From positions 1-33,795 of the forward strand of contig CAMDFD010000024.1 of the NCBI GenBank assembly GCA_945897365.1: a stretch of DNA of 33,795 nt. The letters are read 5' to 3'. A program made the position numbers and the translations under genes. This stretch comes from Bordetella parapertussis. GTDB taxonomy: Bacteria > Pseudomonadota > Gammaproteobacteria > Burkholderiales > Burkholderiaceae_B. Positions 16,280 to 23,335 of the stretch are shown here, piece by piece; position 1 is the first letter of the stretch; each line of letters begins with the position of its first letter. The notes under the pieces were generated by a model. That model had not been told where the DNA came from and ran no database searches. It worked only from the letters and a program-made list of their open reading frames with translations.

Positions 16280-17155
16280 TTAGGGCTTTAGGGCACCAAG
16301 CTCGAGACCCATCTTGACTAAGATTTGATAAGGCTCATCGGTTGCAGAGATGTATCCTGTGTAGGGATAAGGTAGATCTTTTGCAATCGGCTCGTTGGAG
16401 ATGGCTACAAAGGCATCCTGAATACGCTTGGCCATTTCTGGGCTCATGCCTTTACGGACTGCGACGACTTCGTTAGGCAATGGATCTGACTCCCACACCA
16501 CTTTGTTGTCAGTTTCTTTAATGGTACCGTTTTTGATCATGATGTTGCGGTGTGTATCCCAGCCTGTTGCGAGGTCCACTTGACCATTAATAGTCCCCAT
16601 CTGAGCGGCGGCAGCTGAGGCGCCTTCAGCATACTTACCAAAGAAACTTTTTGGCTCGATGCCCATCTGCTTAAACATATAAGTTGGGACTAACCAGCCA
16701 GAGGTTGAGCCAACATCCAGCATTTGCATGGACATCCCTTTGGCGCCTTTTGGAAAATCCACAACTTTGAGATCTGCTCTGCCAACAATGATGGCTTTGT
16801 AAGTGGGCTTGCCATTGACCAACATGGTGTTAATGATTTTGGCGCCACCGTTTCTGTTGGCAAGCACGTAACCCCAAGGACCCATTTGCGCGACATCAAT
16901 TTGTTCATTGGCCAGGGCTGTTGAAATGCCTGCCCAATCGTTGGCCACTCTCAACTCAAGTTTGGCACCAATTTTGTCAGCAATCGCTTGATAGATAGGT
17001 TCCCAGACACGTTTTGTGTCTGCGGCTGTTGGCTGCTGGGGACCAAGCCCAACTCTTAACACTGGCTGTTGAGCCATTGCATTTGAAGCCAGCAAGGTTG
17101 CAGTCAGAGAGGCTGCAAGCGTAAGTGCTTTTAAATTGAATTCGCGACGTTTCAT
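16280..17155 (-). CDS. phnD: phosphonate ABC transporter periplasmic binding protein PhnD
   Basis: Periplasmic receptor for phosphonates, phosphite or similar anions. Hallmarks are VLRVGLGPQQPTAADTKRVW, the dual-lobe sequences NEQIDVAQMGPWGYVLANRN and GTINGQVDLATGWDTH, and SDPLPNEVVAVRKGM in the second lobe. The signal sequence MKRREFNLKALTLAASL has a twin-arginine-like RREFNLK and ends at MAQ-QPV. The frame is open to 17206, but ATG 17155 has AAGGA upstream and starts the signal peptide, giving 291 residues. Pho-box-like units lie about 60-100 bp upstream. The exact ligand is not determined. Confidence 0.94.
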   Translation of the reverse strand: MKRREFNLKALTLAASLTATLLASNAMAQQPVLRVGLGPQQPTAADTKRVWEPIYQAIADKIGAKLELRVANDWAGISTALANEQIDVAQMGPWGYVLANRNGGAKIINTMLVNGKPTYKAIIVGRADLKVVDFPKGAKGMSMQMLDVGSTSGWLVPTYMFKQMGIEPKSFFGKYAEGASAAAAQMGTINGQVDLATGWDTHRNIMIKNGTIKETDNKVVWESDPLPNEVVAVRKGMSPEMAKRIQDAFVAISNEPIAKDLPYPYTGYISATDEPYQILVKMGLELGALKP

Positions 17156-17540
17156 TACAATCCTTTTGAGAGAGGAGGTGTGGTTGGAACTCCCTCTAGG
17201 ATGCAAATGTAATGTGACGCGTGTGCGTAAATTTTATGATGAGTTGGTGACAAAGAAAAAATTTTCAAAGATAACTTATGTTTTTTCAGAACACGTACTG
17301 AATATGCTCAAGCTTGATGCCATTTTTACGAACTATGCTGGGATCAGGCCACTTGGCTTTTGCAGCAGCATCCGCCGGTTTCACCGCAGCCCGAGGCTAA
17401 ATTTTCTTAAGTTTTTGACGTCAGTCAAATACAATCGTGATACATTGTTGAGGATGATCACTCATCGGTGCTAGTCGCGCAGACCGATTACAGTATCAAT
17501 TCAAATATCAATATCAATATATCTATAGCTGAGAACCCTC
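17156..17540. other. 385-bp intergenic region between phnD and the lipoprotein gene
   Basis: No convincing gene. An open frame at 17136-17474 has no recognisable features and overlaps the phnD start. The region holds the Pho-box-like repeats of phnD, an 8-bp palindrome TGACGTCA at 17416-17423 inside a TTGACG that could be a -35 box, and three TATCAAT copies starting at 17494, 17506 and 17512, close to the lipoprotein start. Confidence 0.6.
17214..17253 (-). promoter_or_regulatory. Pho-box-like repeats upstream of phnD
   Basis: Minus-strand TTGTCAC (17253-17247), CAAC, TCATCAT (17242-17236) and AAAA form a PhoB-like box. A further GCGTCAC (17220-17214) falls exactly three 11-bp steps after the first unit. 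The third step (TTTACGC) is a poor match. No clear -10 at the phoA-like distance was found. The location upstream of a phosphonate importer fits phosphate control, which is inferred. Confidence 0.5.
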
Positions 17541-18044
17541 ATGCGCCTCTTTGTTATTCTCTTCACAATGCTGCTCAGCGCGTGTGCAACTTCCCCTAGT
17601 GGCAACATCCTAAGTCCTGCGCCGTCAGACACGCCTTCACCGAGAGAAACCGTTAATGTACTGACCAACAAAATAAAGTATCTCTGTATTGAACCTGAGT
17701 ATGCTGTTTATTTTGCCAAGACCTTTTGTACACCTAGCGAATTAAACCTTGCCATGATGTCTGACAGATCCAGAATCACTCAGGCACAAAAAGCCGCTTT
17801 TAATGCGTGGGCTCAAGCCTACGATAAATTTGCTACTGAATTGAATGAGGCGCTCGCTTTAACATCAGCCGCCAACAAGCAGATGGCCGACTACAACAAA
17901 ATGATTGCGTTTCCGGCAGCACAAAAAAATCGCATGGCGCTTTATGAGGGAAAAATTACGTGGGGTGTTTACAACCGCAAACGTAAAGAAATTTACGATG
18001 GAATGGCCGCTGAAAGTCAACGCGTTGTTCAGCAAAACATTTAA
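17541..18044 (+). CDS. small lipoprotein of unknown function
   Basis: A 167-residue lipoprotein: the signal MRLFVILFTMLLSAC has a lipobox LLSAC with C15. It is followed by a Ser/Pro-rich linker to about residue 35 and then a mostly helical domain with two cysteines (C49 and C63) that could pair in the periplasm. I do not recognise the family. The stop overlaps the gspO stop tail-to-tail (TTAA, 18041-18044). The adjacent type II secretion genes include no pilotin, and GspD has a C-terminal tail past the secretin domain, so a pilotin-like role is possible but unproven. Confidence 0.75.
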   Translation: MRLFVILFTMLLSACATSPSGNILSPAPSDTPSPRETVNVLTNKIKYLCIEPEYAVYFAKTFCTPSELNLAMMSDRSRITQAQKAAFNAWAQAYDKFATELNEALALTSAANKQMADYNKMIAFPAAQKNRMALYEGKITWGVYNRKRKEIYDGMAAESQRVVQQNI

Positions 18045-18514
18045 GACCCAGCCGATAGCACTTTCTCGAGAATAAACGTACAGGCAAAAAAACTCAAAAA
18101 TGGGCCGAAGGGTATTTTATTTTGAAGGGCTGAGCGCTTTAATTTAAATAAACTGAGCCCAACAATGACCCCGAGTATCGAGGCAAAGCACAATACCGGG
18201 AAAATTGACTGCCAACCCAAAATGGCTCCAATCGCTGCCAGCAATTTTGCATCACCTTGGCCGATTCCTCGCTGCTTTTTGAGTTTGAAATAAATCTCAT
18301 CGACTAAACGGATCAATCCATACCCGATCAAGACGCCGATCAATGAATCCGTGCTTGAGCAAAAACTATTTGCACTAAAGGTGTTAAATATGACGCCACT
18401 CAAGATGAGTGGCAAGGTGATCCAGTCAGGCAGTATGAAACTTTTGAAATCGATGAACGATGCCCACGCGAACAACGCAATCCAGACAATGACATAAGCG
18501 GTGATTAGCGACAT
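18041..18514 (-). CDS. gspO: short prepilin peptidase (A24 family), GspO-like
   Basis: Inner-membrane aspartyl protease that cleaves the leader of the pseudopilins encoded at 19248-22087. The catalytic aspartates are in FIDFKSFILPDWITLP (family position IxLPD) and in the GxGD motif GIGQGDAKLLAAIGA. At 157 residues it contains only the A24 catalytic domain: the N-terminal cytoplasmic methyltransferase part with its cysteine pairs found in PilD/GspO of about 280 residues is missing. Such short forms resemble CpaA/TadV. Eleven bp separate it from gspC, so they form one unit. Pseudopilin N-methylation, if needed, would require another enzyme. Confidence 0.85.
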   Translation of the reverse strand: MSLITAYVIVWIALFAWASFIDFKSFILPDWITLPLILSGVIFNTFSANSFCSSTDSLIGVLIGYGLIRLVDEIYFKLKKQRGIGQGDAKLLAAIGAILGWQSIFPVLCFASILGVIVGLSLFKLKRSALQNKIPFGPFLSFFACTFILEKVLSAGS

Positions 18515-18525
18515 TTTTTGTTAAT

Positions 18526-19125
18526 TTAATATCCCTTCGTCACCATTAAAATTTGATGAAGTTTTCCTTGAAACATGACCTCGACACCTTCCGCGCCTAT
18601 GCTCTTTAAAAAGTAACCCTTGTCAAAGGTCTCACCGACAGCAATCGCACCAGTATTTTTGCCCTCTACCTCAAAAATGGCATAACCTTCCGAGGAACCT
18701 TCATGGCGCATCAAGCCTGTCAGTTTGACTTTAGACATGTCCGTATCTTTATAGCCAAATAACTTCGCAGCTTTTTGGACATCTTGGATCTGATCAATAC
18801 GCACTGGCTGCATCACATCTGAAAATTTTGGCAAGCGTTCAATCGCTAAAAAGCTATATGTCAGGATGATGACAATGCACAAAATCAAGGTGTTTCTAAG
18901 GACTTGCGCAAACCACAGTGGCTTAATGTTGTTTAAAAAAATGCTCCAGCGACGCGTTAGGTGTGAGTCCTGGTTTATCGCATTTGATGTGAGTTGACCC
19001 GTTACTTTATGCCAGAGGCTTGCCCAGTCAATCGAGTGATCGGTGGTCAGAAACTCTTTGACCTTTTTGAGCCTCTGGCCAAGCGAGCTTTTGTGCTCAT
19101 GCAGTGTGTGCGTAGGTCGTTGCAT
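18526..19125 (-). CDS. gspC: type II secretion inner-membrane clamp protein GspC
   Basis: Inner-membrane protein linking the assembly platform to the secretin. A cytoplasmic N-terminal part precedes one membrane segment (VLRNTLILCIVIILTYSFLA) and a periplasmic HR domain (AAKLFGY, VKLTGLMRHEGSSEGYAIF, and the terminal GAEGVEVMFQGKLHQILMV). There is no C-terminal PDZ domain, so it is a short GspC. ATG 19125 gives 200 residues; an in-frame TTG at 19167 would add 14. Neither start has a strong ribosome site. It is transcribed divergently from gspG and followed by gspO. Confidence 0.87.
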   Translation of the reverse strand: MQRPTHTLHEHKSSLGQRLKKVKEFLTTDHSIDWASLWHKVTGQLTSNAINQDSHLTRRWSIFLNNIKPLWFAQVLRNTLILCIVIILTYSFLAIERLPKFSDVMQPVRIDQIQDVQKAAKLFGYKDTDMSKVKLTGLMRHEGSSEGYAIFEVEGKNTGAIAVGETFDKGYFLKSIGAEGVEVMFQGKLHQILMVTKGY

Positions 19126-19146
19126 AGGAAGTCGAAAGAAGTGTTT

Positions 19147-19174
19147 TTGACGAGATTCAATTATCAACTATTAT
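19147..19174 (+). promoter_or_regulatory. sigma-70-type promoter for gspGHIJK
   Basis: TTGACG (19147-19152) and TATTAT (19169-19174) are each 5 of 6 to consensus with a 16-bp spacer. Transcription would begin near 19181, about 67 nt before the gspG start. The site overlaps the 5' end of the divergent gspC gene, so the two units may interfere. Confidence 0.5.
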
Positions 19175-19247
19175 TAGCATGAATCCATCATACGTGTGAT
19201 TTTATCTCTAATCCCCCTGCTTTTGCCTAATCTGGATTGCAACTCAA

Positions 19248-19718
19248 ATGAGAACATTTAATTTCTTCGATCGCAAACTGAATGGTCACAGTATCGAAAA
19301 TCGTTCGCAGCTTGGCTTTACGCTCATCGAAGTCATGGTCGTCATCGCGATCATTGGAATCATGGCAACCTTAATCGTGCCACAGATTATGAGCAAACCA
19401 GATGAAGCACGTGTGATCGCCGCCAAACAAGACATCAATTCGATTGTCCAAGCACTCAAACTTTACCGTCTGGATATCGGTCGTTATCCCACCACTGAAC
19501 AAGGGCTTTCCGCCCTCGTTGCCAAGCCAACCAGCGAGCCCATTCCGCAAAATTGGAAACCAAACGGCTATGTCGACCGTTTACCAAAGGATCCGTGGGG
19601 TTTCGCTTATCAATACTCCAATCCAGGCACCCGGGGAGAAATTGATGTCTTTAGTTTAGGAGCAGACAATAAGCCTGGAGGAACCGGTTTTGACGCAGAT
19701 CTCGGTAATTGGCAATAA
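19248..19718 (+). CDS. gspG: type II secretion major pseudopilin GspG
   Basis: Major subunit of the periplasmic pseudopilus. The prepilin leader ends at QLG-FTLIEVMVVIAIIGIMA, cleaved after G23, with F24 methylatable and the conserved E28. The C-terminal half has the GspG signature GRYPTTEQGLSALVAKP, then RLPKDPWGFAYQYSNPG and DVFSLGADNKPGGTG, the calcium-site region. Length of 156 residues is typical, with a slightly long leader. It is the first gene of gspGHIJK. Confidence 0.96.
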   Translation: MRTFNFFDRKLNGHSIENRSQLGFTLIEVMVVIAIIGIMATLIVPQIMSKPDEARVIAAKQDINSIVQALKLYRLDIGRYPTTEQGLSALVAKPTSEPIPQNWKPNGYVDRLPKDPWGFAYQYSNPGTRGEIDVFSLGADNKPGGTGFDADLGNWQ

Positions 19719-20145
19719 AAAGGACCAAGCTGGATTTTCCTTGGTTGAGGTGCTCGTTGTTTTAGTCATCCTCAGTATTGTGTTTGGGATGATGTCTGTT
19801 TCGTTTTTCGACACAGAGCATACACAATGGAAAGATATGAATCGCAGACTCCTCGTGAGTCTGAATCAAGCTAAAGATGAAACGACGCTGTCGGGCGCTC
19901 CGATCATGTTTCAGATAGATGAAAAAGGTTGGCGCTTTTTAACACCTAACTTGAAAGATGAGTTTTATGTTCTAGGCGATGCACTCTCTCCCTTTATGTG
20001 GAAGACGCAAACAATCGTTGAAGGCACAACTCAATTCCTTTTAGACGGAGCGGGCTCCGCGCCAGCCATACTGTTCAAGATGACGCAAGACACGTTGACC
20101 GCTACGATTCGCCGCCGGATAGATGGCTATTATGAAATTGAGTGA
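19690..20145 (+). CDS. gspH: type II secretion minor pseudopilin GspH
   Basis: Minor pseudopilin with leader ending QAG-FSLVEVLVVLVILSIVF, cleaved after G15 with E20 at position +5. The rest is variable, as usual for GspH. No ATG is available before the leader; the TTG at 19690 lies inside gspG (29-bp overlap) and has an excellent Shine-Dalgarno, GGAGGA at 19677-19682, 7 nt upstream, so this unusual start is well supported. Length is 151 residues. Confidence 0.88.
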   Translation: MTQISVIGNKKDQAGFSLVEVLVVLVILSIVFGMMSVSFFDTEHTQWKDMNRRLLVSLNQAKDETTLSGAPIMFQIDEKGWRFLTPNLKDEFYVLGDALSPFMWKTQTIVEGTTQFLLDGAGSAPAILFKMTQDTLTATIRRRIDGYYEIE

Positions 20146-20570
20146 AAATCATGCTGCCTAAAAATAAAAATAATTTTAAGCAGCAAGGTTTCTCTCTCAT
20201 AGAGGTCCTGATTGGACTTTCTATCTTAGCGATTGCTCTCACGGCAGGCATTAAGGCCTTAACGCAAAGCGTTCAAACACAAACGACGATTCAGCAACAG
20301 TATTTCGCGATGCTATCAGCCAATGATGCGTTGAACAAAATTGCGTTGCAAAAAATATGGCCTTCCTTCGAGGTCAACAAAACAAACTGCTCGCAATTAA
20401 ATGTGCCCTTAGTGTGTATCCGCTCCGTCTTTCCCACACCCAATCCTTTGTTTAGGCGCGTTGACATTGATGTTTATCTCGCGAGTCCATCTGATCCAAC
20501 CATGCCACAAGATCAGCGGCTCGCCAAACTCACAACGATTGTCTTCAATTATTTAAATTCAAATCTATGA
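20142..20570 (+). CDS. gspI: type II secretion minor pseudopilin GspI
   Basis: Minor pseudopilin of the GspI-J-K tip complex. The leader ends QQG-FSLIEVLIGLSILAIAL, cleaved after G16 with E21 at +5. The C-terminal part has the GspI-type LFRRVDIDVYLAS strand. GTG 20142 overlaps the gspH stop (GTGA); ATG 20151 in the same frame is the alternative and would shorten the leader by 3 residues. Length is 142 residues. Confidence 0.88.
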   Translation: MKIMLPKNKNNFKQQGFSLIEVLIGLSILAIALTAGIKALTQSVQTQTTIQQQYFAMLSANDALNKIALQKIWPSFEVNKTNCSQLNVPLVCIRSVFPTPNPLFRRVDIDVYLASPSDPTMPQDQRLAKLTTIVFNYLNSNL

Positions 20571-21148
20571 GGAACAATCACGGATTTACCTTAATCGAAA
20601 CGATGGCTGCGCTGGTCGTCTTAGGCATCCTTGGACTCATGGCCAGCCAGGGGCTGGGTGGCGCGTTTCGGGTAAAAGACAGCATCGAAGGGCAAATCAA
20701 AGATCACGAGGCCGTGGTGGTCATGTTGAAGTATTTTCAAAGTGACTGCGAGAGAATGGCGAGTAATCATGATGGAAAATTACCGCCATCTTTTATTCAA
20801 GGAAAGACACACACTTGGATCTTGCGACATTATTCTTCTATGCAAACAAACGGTTGGCAATTTGTGGGTTATGTCTTAGAGAATAATTCTTTTAAAAGAT
20901 ACACCACGATACCCTTTAGCAATAAGCAAGACGCCGTGAACATACTCGAACTATTGTCCAAAAATCCAGATTCAGGCGTAGCCTCGACGCAATTATCCTA
21001 TCAACTGCCAGGTGTCGTGCAGCATAAAATTGAGCCCTACTGGAGTTCGTCTACCAATAAATTTGCTTCAGGCCTGCAAATTTCACTATCATTCATGGGC
21101 AATTTCGCTCCGTTAACAAGCTCTTGTATCGCAGAAGGGAAGTTGTAA
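20567..21148 (+). CDS. gspJ: type II secretion minor pseudopilin GspJ
   Basis: Minor pseudopilin with a very short leader, MRNNHG-FTLIETMAALVVLGILG, cleaved after G6 with E11 at +5. Length of 193 residues is normal for GspJ and the region VVMLKYFQSDCERMASNHDG resembles the conserved R/D motif after the first helix. The ATG overlaps the gspI stop by ATGA (20567-20570). Assigned to GspJ by order and size. Confidence 0.88.
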   Translation: MRNNHGFTLIETMAALVVLGILGLMASQGLGGAFRVKDSIEGQIKDHEAVVVMLKYFQSDCERMASNHDGKLPPSFIQGKTHTWILRHYSSMQTNGWQFVGYVLENNSFKRYTTIPFSNKQDAVNILELLSKNPDSGVASTQLSYQLPGVVQHKIEPYWSSSTNKFASGLQISLSFMGNFAPLTSSCIAEGKL

Positions 21149-22087
21149 ATGCGTGAGGCACACTCACAAAAAGGATCTGCCACGATTATGGCTTTAATCG
21201 TGGTCAGTCTCATTTCGATCTGTATCGCCAGTCTAGTGTGGCAACAAGATTTTGAAATTAGAAAGACTCGAATTTACAAAGAAAATACGCAAATCTATTG
21301 GTTGCAACGCTCTCTCATCGATATTGTGAGATTGGTCTTAAAAATTGATTTATTGAGTAGCCAAGGGGTCGATCACTTAGGCGAAATATGGGCGCTGCCC
21401 ATTGAAAATAGTAATATTGATGACTTCATTAAAAATCAAGAGCTTCCAGAAGAACTAAAAAACGTCAATTTTAGTGGCTCGATTCAAGACGCCCAAGCAC
21501 TTTTCAATATTTCAAATTTATGGGATGTAAACTTCACTTCTATCAATCTGGCCGCGATACAGACCTATTCAAATTTGCTTGAGCAACTCGGACAGAACAA
21601 GAACCTAGCTAATCAAACAGCCCAGTATGTCCTGCGTAATAATCAGCGGCTTCAATACCTCGAGGAGCTGATCAATGTTCCGGGCTACACCAGTGACACG
21701 ATTAAAAAAATCAGTCAATTTGCAATCGTATTGCCTGAGCCGACTACGATCAACCTAAACACCGTTTCTGTTGAGGTATTGTTAGCGATGTGGCCAACCT
21801 TATCCCCTGCGGATGCCATAAAACTGACACAACTTAGACTGGCGATGCCGTTAAAAAATCAGAGCGACATCACGACCTTGCTCTCAAAAGTCCTACCAAA
21901 CAAATTACTACAATCAGACAGTTCTATAGGGGTCAAATCAGATTACTGGATAGCAAATACCAATATGCTGATTGAGCAGCGCAATATTAATACCCAAACC
22001 TTGATTAAAAGATTTATCGGTCGACAGTCTGATAATAACTTCACCGTGGTGCTGTGGAGCAAGCAAAAAGTCACTCAAGTGCAATGA
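21149..22087 (+). CDS. gspK: type II secretion pseudopilus tip protein GspK
   Basis: Large minor pseudopilin that caps the pseudopilus. The leader ends QKG-SATIMALIVVSLISICIA with no glutamate at +5, a known trait of GspK. Then come the QQDFEIRKTRIYKE stretch, NISNLWD within the inserted helical domain, and a helix-hairpin-helix-like INLNTVSVEVLLAMWPTLSP. Length of 312 residues is typical. Its ATG directly follows the gspJ stop. The gene converges on gspF with 23 bp between. Confidence 0.92.
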   Translation: MREAHSQKGSATIMALIVVSLISICIASLVWQQDFEIRKTRIYKENTQIYWLQRSLIDIVRLVLKIDLLSSQGVDHLGEIWALPIENSNIDDFIKNQELPEELKNVNFSGSIQDAQALFNISNLWDVNFTSINLAAIQTYSNLLEQLGQNKNLANQTAQYVLRNNQRLQYLEELINVPGYTSDTIKKISQFAIVLPEPTTINLNTVSVEVLLAMWPTLSPADAIKLTQLRLAMPLKNQSDITTLLSKVLPNKLLQSDSSIGVKSDYWIANTNMLIEQRNINTQTLIKRFIGRQSDNNFTVVLWSKQKVTQVQ

Positions 22088-22110
22088 TTTTGATGGTTAA
22101 AGTCTGCGCT

Positions 22111-23334
22111 TTAACGAATGCCGGTATTCATCTGCAAGATAGGTTGCATCACGGCCATCACAATGGTGAGTACAAAGCCCCCCATCAATAAGATCAACAC
22201 GGGCTCAAGTAAATTGGTAAATATCTTGGTTTTAGTTTCGGCTTCGGCCTCTGCGTTTTCTGCAGCATAAGACAACATTTCCGCTAACTGTCCGCTTGCT
22301 TCACCCGAGCGGATTAAGTGCACGAGGATTGGCGAAAATATTCCTTGGTTTGCAATGGCCTTGGCAAGCGAAGTGCCCTCAGCGAGGCGCGCCTCAGCCA
22401 GCTCGATTGTTTCTTTGAGTACCAAGTTAGAAAGCGTATTTTTTGAATGATGGAGCGCCGAGAGGATTGGAACATTGGCACCCACAAGTAAGGCCATTGT
22501 CCCGGCGAATCTTGCTGTTTCAAACTCAAGCAGTAATTGCCCAACAATCGGTATTTTTAAATAAAACGCATCGCAGCGGTATCGAAACTCTTGTTGACGT
22601 GACATATATTTAAAGATCAAGGCACCGAGTAAGGCGGCCAGTAAAAGCGTTAAGCCCCACTGCGTTAAAAAATTAGACAAGGCCATCACAACTTGCGTGA
22701 TCGCTGGCAATTTTTGTTTTGTCGATTCAAACACCCGAACAATTTGCGGCACCACATAGGTCATCAAAAAGACGATGACGAAAAAGGAAACGCTCAGGAG
22801 TGTGGCGGGATAGACCAAAGCGCCTAAGGCTTTTTGCTTAAGGGCTTCTCTCTTTTCTAAAAAAATGGCTAACTGTGTCAGCACCTGAGCCATTTGACCG
22901 GATTGTTCAGACGCAGCGACGATACCTTGATAGAACGCACCAAAGGATTGGGGATGGTTCGCCAGTGCCTGAGAGAGAGGCATACCAGAACGGATATCCG
23001 ATAAGATTGAATCAAGCACTTTACGCGTGTGCTTTTTGATACCCGTGTCTTCGGAAAGAATGGTGATACTGTCTTCGATCGAGATGCCAGATTTGACCAG
23101 AAGGGCCAACTGTTTTGACAAAATGGCGAGATCTTTTGCGGAGATCGCTTTCTGATTAGAGAATAAACTGCGCTCTTTGACTGCTGCTTGTGCGAGTGCT
23201 ACATCTGTAATTGAAATAGGCACTAACTCTTTATTTAACAAGAGCTGTCTGACCGCCCGCACGCTTTCGCCCTCAATAGTGCCGCGTTCTGTTTTACCGG
23301 CATAGGTCACAGCTTCGAACTGGAATAATGGCAT
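22111..23334 (-). CDS. gspF: type II secretion inner-membrane platform protein GspF
   Basis: Polytopic inner-membrane protein of the assembly platform that contacts GspE and GspL. The first cytoplasmic domain carries LAILSKQLALLVKSGISIED and the repeat includes FAGTMALLVGANVPILSAL, the two halves of the T2SSF fold. Hydrophobic segments lie at about residues 170-190, 218-240 and 375-397. The N-terminus MPLFQFEAVTYAGKTERGTI is diagnostic. Length of 407 is standard. It starts 1 bp after the gspE stop. Confidence 0.96.
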   Translation of the reverse strand: MPLFQFEAVTYAGKTERGTIEGESVRAVRQLLLNKELVPISITDVALAQAAVKERSLFSNQKAISAKDLAILSKQLALLVKSGISIEDSITILSEDTGIKKHTRKVLDSILSDIRSGMPLSQALANHPQSFGAFYQGIVAASEQSGQMAQVLTQLAIFLEKREALKQKALGALVYPATLLSVSFFVIVFLMTYVVPQIVRVFESTKQKLPAITQVVMALSNFLTQWGLTLLLAALLGALIFKYMSRQQEFRYRCDAFYLKIPIVGQLLLEFETARFAGTMALLVGANVPILSALHHSKNTLSNLVLKETIELAEARLAEGTSLAKAIANQGIFSPILVHLIRSGEASGQLAEMLSYAAENAEAEAETKTKIFTNLLEPVLILLMGGFVLTIVMAVMQPILQMNTGIR

Positions 23335-23335
23335 G

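Noticed and set aside
17136..17474. 112-codon plus-strand open frame
   Set aside because: It overlaps the phnD start and the Pho-box-like region, has no recognisable motif and no ribosome site, and its composition is that of non-coding DNA.
19125..19248. Pho box in the divergent gspC/gspG region
   Set aside because: Only scattered CATCAT- and GTGAT-like words were found, without 11-bp phasing of good half-sites on either strand.
22096..22115. 7-bp hairpin GTTAAAG/CTTTAAC between gspK and gspF
   Set aside because: It overlaps the gspF stop and lacks a T-run on either strand; too weak to call as a terminator.
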